Made by a program: the position numbers and the translations under genes
In this document: in pieces, positions 9,252 through 17,929 of the stretch
Position numbering within the stretch: the stretch's first letter is position 1
Layout: the number at the start of each line of letters is the position of its first letter
Source of the DNA: Flavobacterium sp.
GTDB taxonomy: Bacteria > Bacteroidota > Bacteroidia > Flavobacteriales > Flavobacteriaceae
NCBI GenBank assembly: GCA_030153045.1
Contig: JASLID010000033.1
Span: 1-36,838 of the forward strand
Direction of reading: 5' to 3'
DNA length: 36,838 bases
The notes under the pieces: generated by a model
Told to the model about the DNA's origin: nothing
What the model saw: the letters and a program-made list of their open reading frames with translations, nothing else
Database searches by the model: none

Positions 9252-10109
9252 ATGAAATGGCAAGGCAGACGTCAAAGTGACAACGTAGAAGACAGAAGAG
9301 GAATGTCAACCGGAGGCAAAGTAGTTGCTGGGGGAGGAGTGATAGGAATTATAATCCTACTGTTAAATCTCTTTGGTGGTGAAAACGCACAAATGTTAAC
9401 GCCTGTTTTAGAACAAATGAATCAGCAACAATCTACAACACAAACTCAAACAAGAGAATTAACCGAAGAGGAAAAAGCGCTTGGTGATTTTGTAGAAACT
9501 GTTTTCGCTGATACCGAAGACATCTGGGGCAAAATATTTCAAGAAAACAACATCGATTACCGCCAGCCTAAAATGGTCTTATTTACCGATGCTGTCGAAA
9601 CTGCCTGCGGAAGCGCAACAGCAGCTTCAGGGCCGTTTTATTGCCCAGGCGACGAAAAAGTATACATGGATCTGGTTTTCTTCAATGAATTACAAACCCG
9701 TTTTGGAGCAAAAGGAGGCGATTTTGCCATTGCCTACGTTATTGCTCACGAAGTAGGGCACCACATACAAACCGTATTGGGTACTTCTAACAAAGTAAGA
9801 CAGTTGCAACAAAACATGAATCAAGTGCAAGCCAATAAATTGTCAGTTGCCTTAGAACTTCAAGCCGATTTTTACGCAGGAGTTTGGACAAAGCACAACC
9901 AACAAAATCTAGATATTGACGATATTGACGAAGCTTTAAGTGCGGCACAAGCCGTTGGCGATGATGCTATTCAAAGTCGTATGCAAGGACATGTAGAACC
10001 AGAATCTTTCACTCACGGAACTTCCGAACAGCGTAAATATTGGTTTATGAAAGGCTATAAAACGGGTGATATCCGCCAAGGAGATACCTTCGCCGAATTA
10101 GATAATTAA
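9252..10109 (+). CDS. Neutral zinc metallopeptidase, YpfJ family
   Basis: This 285-residue protein matches the putative neutral zinc metallopeptidase family (Pfam Zn_peptidase). It opens with the family signature MKWQGRRQSDNVEDRRG, followed by a single hydrophobic segment (about residues 25-45) that probably anchors it in the inner membrane with the peptidase domain outside. The zinc site is visible as HEVGHH (H166, E167, H170), with E202 of ELQADFYAG the likely third ligand. The conserved FYCPGDEKVYMD block lies between residues 120 and 145. The substrate is unknown. It has its own promoter at 9197-9225 and a terminator at 10164. Length and motifs are normal for the family. Confidence 0.9.
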   Translation: MKWQGRRQSDNVEDRRGMSTGGKVVAGGGVIGIIILLLNLFGGENAQMLTPVLEQMNQQQSTTQTQTRELTEEEKALGDFVETVFADTEDIWGKIFQENNIDYRQPKMVLFTDAVETACGSATAASGPFYCPGDEKVYMDLVFFNELQTRFGAKGGDFAIAYVIAHEVGHHIQTVLGTSNKVRQLQQNMNQVQANKLSVALELQADFYAGVWTKHNQQNLDIDDIDEALSAAQAVGDDAIQSRMQGHVEPESFTHGTSEQRKYWFMKGYKTGDIRQGDTFAELDN

Positions 10110-10163
10110 TAGCCAATCCTGCTATCCGTTTCAAGAAAATTCATAAAAACATCATTTTATAAC

Positions 10164-10199
10164 AAAAAAAAGGAGCTTCCGTTGGTCGCTCTTTTTTTG
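10164..10199 (+). terminator. Intrinsic terminator after the metallopeptidase
   Basis: An A-rich AAAAAAAGGAGC arm pairs with GCTCTTTTTTT across a short loop, with one bulged G, and ends in a T run. It lies 55 bp past the metallopeptidase stop codon. Confidence 0.75.
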
Positions 10200-10272
10200 T
10201 TTAAAATGATACTGTTTTCATTTTATTTTGCTTTCCACTATTATCAGGGCTAGAACAAATAGTAAGCATCTT

Positions 10273-10299
10273 AATCTGCTAAATCTGCCCAATCTGCGT
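10273..10299. repeat. Three tandem AATCTGC 9-mers
   Basis: AATCTGC begins at 10273, 10282 and 10291, exactly 9 bp apart, with variable last two bases (TA, CC, GT). It sits in the non-coding gap between two convergent genes. I recall AATCTGCGTG-type sequences as common intergenic repeats in this phylum; this is memory, not a search. Confidence 0.6.
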
Positions 10300-10329
10300 G
10301 CAAATTACCTTATCCAAATAATTTTAGAA

Positions 10330-11865
10330 TTACCCCAACCAACCCTCTCTATCCAAACTTCTATATTGAATCGCCTCCGAAATATGATTCGAATTTACTT
10401 TCTCATCACCATCCAAGTCCGCAATAGTTCTCGATACTTTCAAAATCCTATCATACGCACGCGCCGAAAGATTCAATCGTTCCATAGCGGTTTTTAATAG
10501 CAATAACGAAGATTCGTCTAAAGCGCAATGTTCCCTAATTTGCTTTGTATTCATTTGTGCATTGTAATGAATGCTTTCAAACTGCTCAAACCGTTGCGAT
10601 TGGATTTCTCGAGCCGTAGTTACCCGTTTTCTAATCTCTACGCTACTTTCTGCATTTCGAGTATCCGATAATTTTTCAAATGGAACAGGAGTTACCTCAA
10701 TATGAATATCGATTCTGTCTAACAACGGCCCCGAAATTTTACTCAAATAGCGTTGCATTTCATGTGGGGATGAACTCGCCGGAGCATCAGGATCATTAAA
10801 ATAACCACTCGGACTCGGATTCATGCTCGCCACCAACATAAAGGATGAAGGATAAGTTATGGTAAACTTCGATCTTGAAATGGTCACTTCTCTATCTTCT
10901 AGAGGTTGTCGCATGACTTCCAGCACTTCACGTTTAAATTCAGGCAATTCATCCAAAAACAAAACCCCATTGTGTGCCAACGAAATTTCTCCCGGTTGCG
11001 GGTAACTTCCACCGCCAACCAATGATACTGACGATGCCGTATGATGCGGATTCCGAAACGGCCTTTGGTTCATCAATCCTACATCTTTTACTTTCCCGGC
11101 CACACTATGAATTTTGGTAGTTTCTAATGCTTCTTTTAGAGTCATTGGCGGTAAAATACTAGGTAACCGTTTTGCAATCATCGTTTTTCCGGCACCGGGT
11201 GGACCAATTAGAATAATGTTATGTCCGCCGGCAGCGGCAATCTCCATACAGCGTTTGATAGATTCCTGTCCGCGTACTTCCGCAAAGTCAAATTCAGGAA
11301 AGTCTAAAGTTTTATAAAATTCATCTCGGGTATTAATGACGGTTGGTTCCAGCGTTTTTTTTCCTTCAAAGAAATCAATGACTTCTAGTACATTTTCAAC
11401 ACCATATACATCAAGACCAGTCACAATAGCGGCTTCTTTTACATTTTGCTTTGGAAGAAAAAATCCTTTAAAACCTTCTTCTTTGGCTTTAATGGCAATG
11501 GGTAAAACGCCTTTTATGGGTTGTAAGCTTCCGTCTAGCGAAAGTTCTCCCATAATAATGTATTTGTCGACTTCTTCAGATTTGATTTGTCCTGAGGCGG
11601 CAAGAATTCCTATAGCAAGTGTTAGGTCATAGGCGGCACCTTCTTTTCGTAAATCGGCAGGAGCCATGTTAATGGTAATTTTTTTAACGGGAAGATGATA
11701 TCCGTTGTTTTTTAATGCGGCTGCAATACGGTAACTACTTTCTTTGATGGCATTGTCAGGTAAGCCAACTAAGTGGTAACCGACTCCTTTATCAATATTT
11801 ACTTCTACAGTAATGGTTGTGGCTTCCACACCAAAAACGGCGCTTCCAAATACTTTAACTAACAT
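10330..11865 (-). CDS. comM: YifB/ComM-family Mg-chelatase-like AAA+ ATPase
   Basis: This 511-residue cytosolic protein has the standard three-part family layout: an N-terminal Lon-protease-like ChlI domain (about 1-170), an AAA+ Mg-chelatase domain with Walker A GPPGAGKT (221-228) and Walker B VLFLDELPEF, and a C-terminal Mg_chelatase_C domain with ASARAYDRILKVSRTIADL near the end. In naturally transformable bacteria ComM is a helicase that drives branch migration of incoming DNA; in other genomes its role is less clear. The ATG is marked by MLVKVFGSAVFGVEA, typical of homologues. A perfect 6-bp stem (11868-11884) ends two bases before the ATG. The family is firm; the symbol comM is by homology. 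Confidence 0.92.
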   Translation of the reverse strand: MLVKVFGSAVFGVEATTITVEVNIDKGVGYHLVGLPDNAIKESSYRIAAALKNNGYHLPVKKITINMAPADLRKEGAAYDLTLAIGILAASGQIKSEEVDKYIIMGELSLDGSLQPIKGVLPIAIKAKEEGFKGFFLPKQNVKEAAIVTGLDVYGVENVLEVIDFFEGKKTLEPTVINTRDEFYKTLDFPEFDFAEVRGQESIKRCMEIAAAGGHNIILIGPPGAGKTMIAKRLPSILPPMTLKEALETTKIHSVAGKVKDVGLMNQRPFRNPHHTASSVSLVGGGSYPQPGEISLAHNGVLFLDELPEFKREVLEVMRQPLEDREVTISRSKFTITYPSSFMLVASMNPSPSGYFNDPDAPASSSPHEMQRYLSKISGPLLDRIDIHIEVTPVPFEKLSDTRNAESSVEIRKRVTTAREIQSQRFEQFESIHYNAQMNTKQIREHCALDESSLLLLKTAMERLNLSARAYDRILKVSRTIADLDGDEKVNSNHISEAIQYRSLDREGWLG

Positions 11866-11867
11866 GG

Positions 11868-11884
11868 CGTGTATTTTTTACACG
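11868..11884 (-). promoter_or_regulatory. Hairpin abutting the yifB/comM start codon
   Basis: CGTGTA and TACACG form a perfect 6-bp stem around a five-base loop, two bases upstream of the ATG. In the mRNA this would lie where a ribosome must load. It lacks a T run on either side of the kind expected of a terminator. Confidence 0.4.
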
Positions 11885-11910
11885 AAAATAAAGAATTTTC
11901 TTATAAAAAC

Positions 11911-11939
11911 AAAACCTGCAAGTATCTCTTGCAGGTTTT
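11911..11939 (-). terminator. Terminator after dsbD
   Basis: AAAACCTGCAAG (11911-11922) pairs perfectly over 12 bp with CTTGCAGGTTTT (11928-11939) around a 5-base loop. On the minus strand it is followed by more T residues and lies 20 bp past the dsbD stop. Confidence 0.8.
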
Positions 11940-11958
11940 AAATTGTATGTGCTAAATG

Positions 11959-13989
11959 CTATTTTTTAAACTTCGCTATTCCGTCTTTCAACCAAGCTTT
12001 GTATTCGGTAACGTTTGGAGTATAGCCAACAGGTGTATTTAAATTATTTTCATCTAAATCCATTAAAACATAATAAGGCTGCACATTTGCTTTATATTTT
12101 GTTATTGCGAAATCTCCCCATTTTTTGCCATAAGTGGTAATCTCTTTTTTAGTACTTGAAGATATATAAATTTGATCTTTAGGTAATTCTTTTTTATCGT
12201 CAACATATAATGAAATCAAAACTACTTTTTCATTTAAAATTGATAATATTTCAGGTTTTGACCACACTAATTCTTCCATTCTTCTACAATTAACACATGT
12301 CACTCCTGTGAAATCTAATAAAATAGGTTTGCCAACTTTCTTAGCATAAGCTACACCTTTTTCGTAATCATGAAAAGTAGTAATGTTATGAGGTCCCAAA
12401 TATGCTCCATCTGGAAGTAGTTGATTATTTGAATTTCCTCCTTTTTGACCACCAACACCGTATGGACTTTCACTGTAAGACATTGGAGGTGGAAATCCGC
12501 TAATCAAGTTAAGTGGAGCTCCCCATAACCCAGGAATTAAATATATTGTATAGGTCAAAGATAATATTCCTAAAAGCAATCGACCTACTGAAATATGTGT
12601 TATTGGACTATCATGCGGTAACGTTATTTTGCCAAAAAGATATAAAGCAAGTCCGCCAAAAATCGCTATCCAAATCGCTAAAAATGTTTCTCTCTCTAGG
12701 ATGTGCCAATCCATAACTAAATCTGCCATCGACAGGAATTTAAATGCGAGTGCCAATTCAATAAACCCAAACACAACTTTTACTGTATTTAACCATCCTC
12801 CAGACTTAGGTAAATTGCCCATTAAACTTGGAAATAACGCAAAAAGCATAAATGGTAATGCTAATCCTATTCCAAATCCTAACATAGCAATGGTTAAGAA
12901 TGTAGCTCCGCCATCACTCGATAAAACACTTCCAATAACTAATCCTAAAGCCGGACCTGTACAAGAAAATGAAACAATTATAAGTGTAAGTGCCATGAAA
13001 AACACTCCTATTAAACCACCATTGTTAGATGCACTATCAACTTTGTTTGCTAATTTTGAGGGAATTGTAATTTCAAAAGCACCAAGAAATGAAATAGCAA
13101 AAATCATAAAAACTATAAAAAAGAAAATGTTTAGATATGGATTTGTAGATATATCATAAAAGATATCTGGACTTAAACTTTCAAATAAATGGAATGGTAT
13201 AGAAATTAAAACGTAAATAAGAATAATGAATAAACCATAGAATAGTGCATTCATTTTTCCTTTTGATTTGTTTCCACCAGCACTTTGCTTTATAAAAAAA
13301 CTAACGGTCATCGGAATCATTGGGAATACACAAGGAGTAAAGGTTACAAATATTCCTGCAAGTAGTGTAAATAAGAAAGTATTCCACTTGTCCTTTTTTT
13401 CTTCTTTTTTGTTAATTGGTTTCCCAGAATCTGAAATAGATTTTACTGTTTCATGATTTGAAGTACTATCTACCGCAGTTACTACAGTTGAAAGAGTATC
13501 CGTATTTTGAGCTACAGCTGTATCAGAAGCTTTTACTGCCGTTGCTGGTAATTTGAATTCGAATGTTTTGTCTTGTTGAATACATGATTCTTTACAAACC
13601 TGATATTCTACATAAGCAGTAACCGATTTTACATTCGGGTTGGTTACTTTTATCGTTTGACGAAACTGCGCTTTATTTTCGAACATATATTCGTCTACTT
13701 CAAAGACATCGCTGTATACTTTTTTGTACGGACTTTCTAGAGTTTTACCAACCAATTCGTAATTTCCTTTGGCATTTTTATATTGAAAAACACTAGGTAA
13801 AGAACCTCCATCTGGTGTGTATTGTGAAAACATATGCCATTCGTTCTCAATAAATGCGTCGAAAATTAAAACGAATTCAGTATCTGATTTTTTCTCTATA
13901 GATGTTTTCCACGAAACAGGGTCTAAAATTTGAGACTGTGCTCCTAAAAAGGTAAAAAATAAAACAATTGAGGCTAGTAATTTGTTCAT
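11959..13989 (-). CDS. dsbD: Thiol:disulfide interchange protein DsbD-like
   Basis: The 676-residue protein carries electrons from cytoplasmic thioredoxin across the inner membrane to periplasmic thiol proteins. Visible in order: signal peptide (about 1-19), periplasmic DsbD N-domain with Cys pairs near CKESC, a long charged linker, eight or so TM helices with the redox Cys in TPCVFPMIPM and in SCTGPALG, and a C-terminal thioredoxin-like domain with CVNC (C565, C568). An upstream in-frame start would add 27 residues that lie inside tilS and precede the signal peptide, so ATG at 13989 is preferred. Its A is shared with the tilS stop codon (TAATG), which indicates translational coupling. The loop around GFPPPMSYSESPYG after the last helix is family-typical for Bacteroidota. 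Confidence 0.9.
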   Translation of the reverse strand: MNKLLASIVLFFTFLGAQSQILDPVSWKTSIEKKSDTEFVLIFDAFIENEWHMFSQYTPDGGSLPSVFQYKNAKGNYELVGKTLESPYKKVYSDVFEVDEYMFENKAQFRQTIKVTNPNVKSVTAYVEYQVCKESCIQQDKTFEFKLPATAVKASDTAVAQNTDTLSTVVTAVDSTSNHETVKSISDSGKPINKKEEKKDKWNTFLFTLLAGIFVTFTPCVFPMIPMTVSFFIKQSAGGNKSKGKMNALFYGLFIILIYVLISIPFHLFESLSPDIFYDISTNPYLNIFFFIVFMIFAISFLGAFEITIPSKLANKVDSASNNGGLIGVFFMALTLIIVSFSCTGPALGLVIGSVLSSDGGATFLTIAMLGFGIGLALPFMLFALFPSLMGNLPKSGGWLNTVKVVFGFIELALAFKFLSMADLVMDWHILERETFLAIWIAIFGGLALYLFGKITLPHDSPITHISVGRLLLGILSLTYTIYLIPGLWGAPLNLISGFPPPMSYSESPYGVGGQKGGNSNNQLLPDGAYLGPHNITTFHDYEKGVAYAKKVGKPILLDFTGVTCVNCRRMEELVWSKPEILSILNEKVVLISLYVDDKKELPKDQIYISSSTKKEITTYGKKWGDFAITKYKANVQPYYVLMDLDENNLNTPVGYTPNVTEYKAWLKDGIAKFKK

Positions 13990-15293
13990 TATTCTAATGC
14001 TATTTTTAATGTGTGTTGTGTGTTTGTATTTGCTATAAATCTTTGGTCTGAACGTTTTCCAATAACCCAAACAATCTGGTCATCAGAACACAAAAGCCAC
14101 GTATTTTCTTTATCAATCAACGAGAATTTCTCATCTTTAAAATACTTGCTCAATTTCTTTTTTCCGTTCATTCCTGAAGGATAAAAATAATCGCCTTCGT
14201 TCCATTTTCTGATAATCAAAGGAAACTGTAATTTATCTTCGTCAACAAATATAATTGTATTTTTAAGAGTAGAAATACCATTAACTTTACAAATGGCAAG
14301 TTTTAAGGGAATTTTAACTTCCGATTGGTTTTTCTCAATACGATACGTTTCGTCTATTGTTGGTTTTATTTCTTCCAAAATTAGAAAGTCACGATCTTTC
14401 AACAAACGATAATTTTCTGAGAAAACCTGTTTCCCCGATTGTGCATTGACCAATTCATAAATGTCTTCCCATGCCGAAAAATGGTATTCTCTCAGCCATT
14501 GGTACAAATACGAATTGTAATTGGGTAATTGTTTTAGTTTTTTTAAATCGAAATGAATGGCGCTTTCTTTTTCTGCCGCTACTTGCTGGTAAATCATAAT
14601 CGAAGCATCTTCTATCATAATTTGTGCTTCCTGTAAATAACTTTGTGTTTTTTGGAAAGAAGCCAGAAAATTAGGGTTCAATTCTTTGAAAAGTGGAACC
14701 AAATCATGACGAATTTTGTTTCGCAAATACTTATCCGAAGCATTGCTGGAATCTTCTCGCCATTCAATGTTATTTTCTTTGGCATACGCTTCGATTTCAG
14801 CACGTGAGAAAATCAAAAGCGGCCGAACAACTTGTTCATTCTGTTCTGGAATACCCGTAAGTCCTTCAATTCCGGTACCGCGAGTCAAGTTTATTAAAAA
14901 TGTTTCAATATTATCATCAGCGTGATGTGCAGTAAGCAAATAATCAAATTTTTCGTTTTCTAAAAGTTCGTAAAACCAATTGTAACGCAATTCTCTGGCT
15001 GCAACTTGTGTAGAAAGTTTATAATCTTTAGCGAAAGCCTCAGTATCAAATAAAGTAGAGTAAATGGGAATTTTATTCGCATCAGCATATTCCTGAACGA
15101 AAGTCTGATCACCAAAACTTTCCATTCCTCTCAATTGAAAATTGCAATGTGCTAAAGCGATTTCATAATTCAATTGTTGAAATAAATGAATCATCACCAT
15201 ACTGTCAATCCCTCCGCTTGTAGCCAAAAGAAGTTTCTTTCCATTTAAAAAAGGAAATTTGGTATTGAGATGGTTTTGAAGTTTTTGAAACAT
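13989..15293 (-). CDS. tilS: tRNA(Ile)-lysidine synthetase
   Basis: TilS converts C34 of the AUA-reading tRNA-Ile to lysidine using ATP and lysine, which is essential for decoding AUA. The 434-residue protein starts with an N-type ATP pyrophosphatase domain whose P-loop SGGIDS is at residues 26-31, followed by HCNFQLRGMES and the AARELRYNWF and LLTAHHADDNIET signatures. The C-terminal part (WNEGDYFYPSGMNGKKKLSKYF) is the tRNA-binding TilS-C domain. An in-frame TTG at 15308 would add five residues; ATG at 15293 gives the family N-terminus MFQKLQNHL. The stop overlaps the dsbD start. Upstream pabB is 145 bp away on the same strand. Confidence 0.94.
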   Translation of the reverse strand: MFQKLQNHLNTKFPFLNGKKLLLATSGGIDSMVMIHLFQQLNYEIALAHCNFQLRGMESFGDQTFVQEYADANKIPIYSTLFDTEAFAKDYKLSTQVAARELRYNWFYELLENEKFDYLLTAHHADDNIETFLINLTRGTGIEGLTGIPEQNEQVVRPLLIFSRAEIEAYAKENNIEWREDSSNASDKYLRNKIRHDLVPLFKELNPNFLASFQKTQSYLQEAQIMIEDASIMIYQQVAAEKESAIHFDLKKLKQLPNYNSYLYQWLREYHFSAWEDIYELVNAQSGKQVFSENYRLLKDRDFLILEEIKPTIDETYRIEKNQSEVKIPLKLAICKVNGISTLKNTIIFVDEDKLQFPLIIRKWNEGDYFYPSGMNGKKKLSKYFKDEKFSLIDKENTWLLCSDDQIVWVIGKRSDQRFIANTNTQHTLKIALE

Positions 15294-15438
15294 AATTTTG
15301 AACGGCAAATGGTGGTTTAAAAACCAGCAACGAATTTACAGATTTTTCTATTGATACAGTTAAAATGATTTTCTTTTACCTGAAGTATGCTTTCAGATTG
15401 ACTGAAATTTGAAATAAAAAGTGATAAATCCTCTTGAT

Positions 15439-16740
15439 TTAGGTCTCATTATTAAGTAAGACTTTGTGCATTGCATTAGCTTTCAATAAGCATTCCTCAT
15501 ATTCATTTTCAGGAATAGAACCAGCTGTAATTGCACTTCCAACAGAAAACGAAACATATTTTTCCTTAGCACTGTACAAAATACTTCGGATCACCACATT
15601 GAAATCAAAATCGCCGGTAGGAGTGAAGTAGCCTACTGCACCGCTATATAAACCGCGTTTGGTTTCTTCCAAATCTTCAATGATTTTCATGGCAGAAATT
15701 TTGGGTGCACCCGTCATGCTTCCCATTGGGAACGTGGTTTTAATGATTTCTATGGGAGAAGTAGTATGATCAACTTCAGAAACAATGGTAGAAATCATTT
15801 GATGTACTTGCTTGAAAGTATAAATGCCACATAATTCTTCCACTTGAACCGAACCTTTTGTAGCAGTGTGTGATAGATCGTTACGAACCAAATCGACAAT
15901 CATAATGTTTTCGGAACGTTCTTTTGGGTTTTGAGACAATTCAACTTTAGCTTCTTCGTCTAAATCGGCATCTAAAAATCTGGCAGCTGTACCTTTTATG
16001 GGTTGTGTAATTACTTTGGTTTCTTCTTTTTTCAAATAGCGTTCAGGCGAAGCAGAAAGTAAATAATCAGTATTGTTTTTAAAGAAAACGGCAAACGGCG
16101 GTTCCGAAATAGCGTTGAGTTTTTGATAAATTTCCAAAGGATTTATCTCCATATTCTCCGCGAAAAACTCCATACAAAAATTCGCTTCGTAAATGTCTCC
16201 ACGATGAATATGGGAAAGCATTTTAGATACTTTTTCAATATAACTTTCTTTTGAAACGCGTTGGTTGATTTTTATTTCACTTAAAGACGTAAAATCACTA
16301 ATAGTGTTTGTGTTTATGATTTCCTCAAAATCATCTTCTACTTCATCATCACACATATTGAGATAACAAATTTCAACTTCATTTCCCTTTAGCAAAAATA
16401 ATTTTTTGGGTTGAAAGAAAAACAAATCAGGAAAATGTAACCCATCCAAGTTGTTGGATTCTAAATTTTCAGTATCGTTTTTTAAATCGTAAGACAAATA
16501 ACCAAAAAGCCAATCTCTGGTTTGCGATTGGTATTGTTTTAAATCTTCAAACGCATTGTGATAATCGGTTTTAATAGAAGTAAAAGCATCAACAGCCAAA
16601 ACCGCATCATAACTCGAATAGTTTTGAGGATAATTATTACTGTCTAAATAGACTATTTCACGGAATTGTTGCGACCAGCTTAATAGTTGGTTCTTAAATT
16701 CCTGTGCATTCGAAATAGGTTTAAAAATGGAAGTTCTCAA
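15439..16740 (-). CDS. pabB: Aminodeoxychorismate synthase component I (TTG start)
   Basis: This 433-residue chorismate-binding enzyme makes 4-amino-4-deoxychorismate from chorismate and ammonia on the way to p-aminobenzoate and folate. The PIKGTAAR motif with Lys249 marks PabB rather than anthranilate synthase, which has Ala at that place. Other conserved blocks are RGDIYEANFC, LSASPERYL, NIMIVDLVRNDL, GSMTGAPKISAM and the C-terminal GSAITAGS. Neither the glutaminase subunit (pabA) nor the lyase (pabC) is adjacent, so they must lie elsewhere. The start is TTG: there is no in-frame ATG back to the upstream stop, and the next internal Met is far inside the protein. A perfect -7 box lies 17 bp upstream. 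Confidence 0.9.
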   Translation of the reverse strand: MRTSIFKPISNAQEFKNQLLSWSQQFREIVYLDSNNYPQNYSSYDAVLAVDAFTSIKTDYHNAFEDLKQYQSQTRDWLFGYLSYDLKNDTENLESNNLDGLHFPDLFFFQPKKLFLLKGNEVEICYLNMCDDEVEDDFEEIINTNTISDFTSLSEIKINQRVSKESYIEKVSKMLSHIHRGDIYEANFCMEFFAENMEINPLEIYQKLNAISEPPFAVFFKNNTDYLLSASPERYLKKEETKVITQPIKGTAARFLDADLDEEAKVELSQNPKERSENIMIVDLVRNDLSHTATKGSVQVEELCGIYTFKQVHQMISTIVSEVDHTTSPIEIIKTTFPMGSMTGAPKISAMKIIEDLEETKRGLYSGAVGYFTPTGDFDFNVVIRSILYSAKEKYVSFSVGSAITAGSIPENEYEECLLKANAMHKVLLNNET

Positions 16741-16757
16741 CAGATTGAAATATTTAA

Positions 16758-16765
16758 CAAAAATA
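16758..16765 (-). promoter_or_regulatory. Candidate -7 box of pabB
   Basis: On the minus strand this reads TATTTTTG, an exact TAnnTTTG match, 17 bp before the TTG start codon. It implies a very short leader. No TTG at the usual -33 spacing is seen. Confidence 0.45.
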
Positions 16766-16898
16766 CAACAATTTGAAATTTCATTCCCTACTTTTTTGGC
16801 ATAGTTTTTAGTACAAAAAATAGTATTAAAACTAAAACTATAGCCATTGATTGAAAACTACATTTTTTAACCAAGTAACCTTTTAAATCAATATCTAT

Positions 16899-17804
16899 AT
16901 GAAAAAAGTTCCTCGTGCTGGATTAGTGTTATTAATGACAGCAGTTTTGGTGTATTCCTGTAAGGAATCAGTTAGTTCCGAAGAAAATGCAGCTGTGGAA
17001 GAAGCGGCTTCGTCTAACACCGACAGTGATAAAGTAGTTTCATCCTCTGCAGCTGTCGAACCCAAGAACTCGAGTAGGAAATTTATTCGAACGGCCGATA
17101 TTAAATTTAAAGTAAAAAATGTAGCAAAATCGACTTACGCTATTGAAGATGCAACGACTAAATTTGGCGGTTTTGTAACGTATACCAATCTGCAAAGTAC
17201 CATTTCTGAAAAAGAAGAAACCAAAGTAAGTCAGGACAGTACTTTAATTACTACGAAATATGCGGTGACTAATGATATTACGATTCGAGTGCCTAATACA
17301 AGATTAGACACTGTAATAAAAACGATTGCCAAACAAATTGATTTTTTAGATTACAGAGTAATTAAAGCCGATGATATTTCTTTGAAAATGTTAGCCAATC
17401 AAATGGCACAAAACAGAAGTGGAGCAACAGAGAAACGAATTGAAAAGGCCATTGATGACAAGGGCAAAAAATTAAATAATGTATTAGATGCCGAGAATCA
17501 ATTGGATACTAAAAAAGAGCAAAACGATAATTCTAAATTAGAAAACTTATCATTAAAAGATCAGGTAAATTTTAGCACATTAACGTTAGCTGTTTATCAA
17601 AATGATTCAGTAAAACAGGAAATGATAGCTAATGAGAAAAGCATCAATGCCTACCGACCAAATATAGGGTTACAAATTTGGGATAGTTTAAAAACAGGAT
17701 GGTTTATGCTGGAAGCTATCATTGCTTTTGTAGTGCAACTTTGGGGATTGGCTTTGATCGGATTGTTAGCTTGGTTTGGATATAAGAAATATCTAAAGAA
17801 ATAA
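16899..17804 (+). CDS. DUF4349-like lipoprotein
   Basis: The 301-residue protein begins with a lipoprotein signal whose lipobox ends VYSC, so it is probably tethered to a membrane after signal peptidase II cleavage. A low-complexity Ser/Glu/Ala linker follows (about 25-60). The conserved domain starts at RKFIRTADIKFKVKNV and contains a coiled-coil-like charged stretch (about 170-215) and a C-terminal TM helix (about 268-295) with a short basic tail. This layout matches the DUF4349 family. Its function is not known; a role at the cell envelope is inferred from the lipid anchor and TM helix. It stands as a single gene with a strong terminator 6 bp after the stop. Confidence 0.8.
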   Translation: MKKVPRAGLVLLMTAVLVYSCKESVSSEENAAVEEAASSNTDSDKVVSSSAAVEPKNSSRKFIRTADIKFKVKNVAKSTYAIEDATTKFGGFVTYTNLQSTISEKEETKVSQDSTLITTKYAVTNDITIRVPNTRLDTVIKTIAKQIDFLDYRVIKADDISLKMLANQMAQNRSGATEKRIEKAIDDKGKKLNNVLDAENQLDTKKEQNDNSKLENLSLKDQVNFSTLTLAVYQNDSVKQEMIANEKSINAYRPNIGLQIWDSLKTGWFMLEAIIAFVVQLWGLALIGLLAWFGYKKYLKK

Positions 17805-17809
17805 AAATG

Positions 17810-17838
17810 AAGCCCGCTTAATTAGCGGGCTTTTTTTG
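17810..17838 (+). terminator. Terminator after the DUF4349-like gene
   Basis: AAGCCCGCT pairs with AGCGGGCTT around TAATT, followed by a run of T. The GC-rich stem makes this one of the clearest terminators in the window. Confidence 0.88.
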
Positions 17839-17929
17839 TTATCACATTGAATTTAAGTTGTAAAACGAAAATAGAAATCATAGATTTTTTGTAAATTTAT
17901 ACTGACTTTCAATCGATTAAATTGTAATT

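Noticed and set aside
12629..13159. 176-codon open frame opposite dsbD
   Set aside because: It is a shadow of the membrane domain of dsbD with no family resemblance and no promoter.
13990..14070. Longer dsbD reading frame starting inside tilS
   Set aside because: The extension precedes the signal peptide and is an out-of-frame reading of tilS; the TAATG junction marks the real start.
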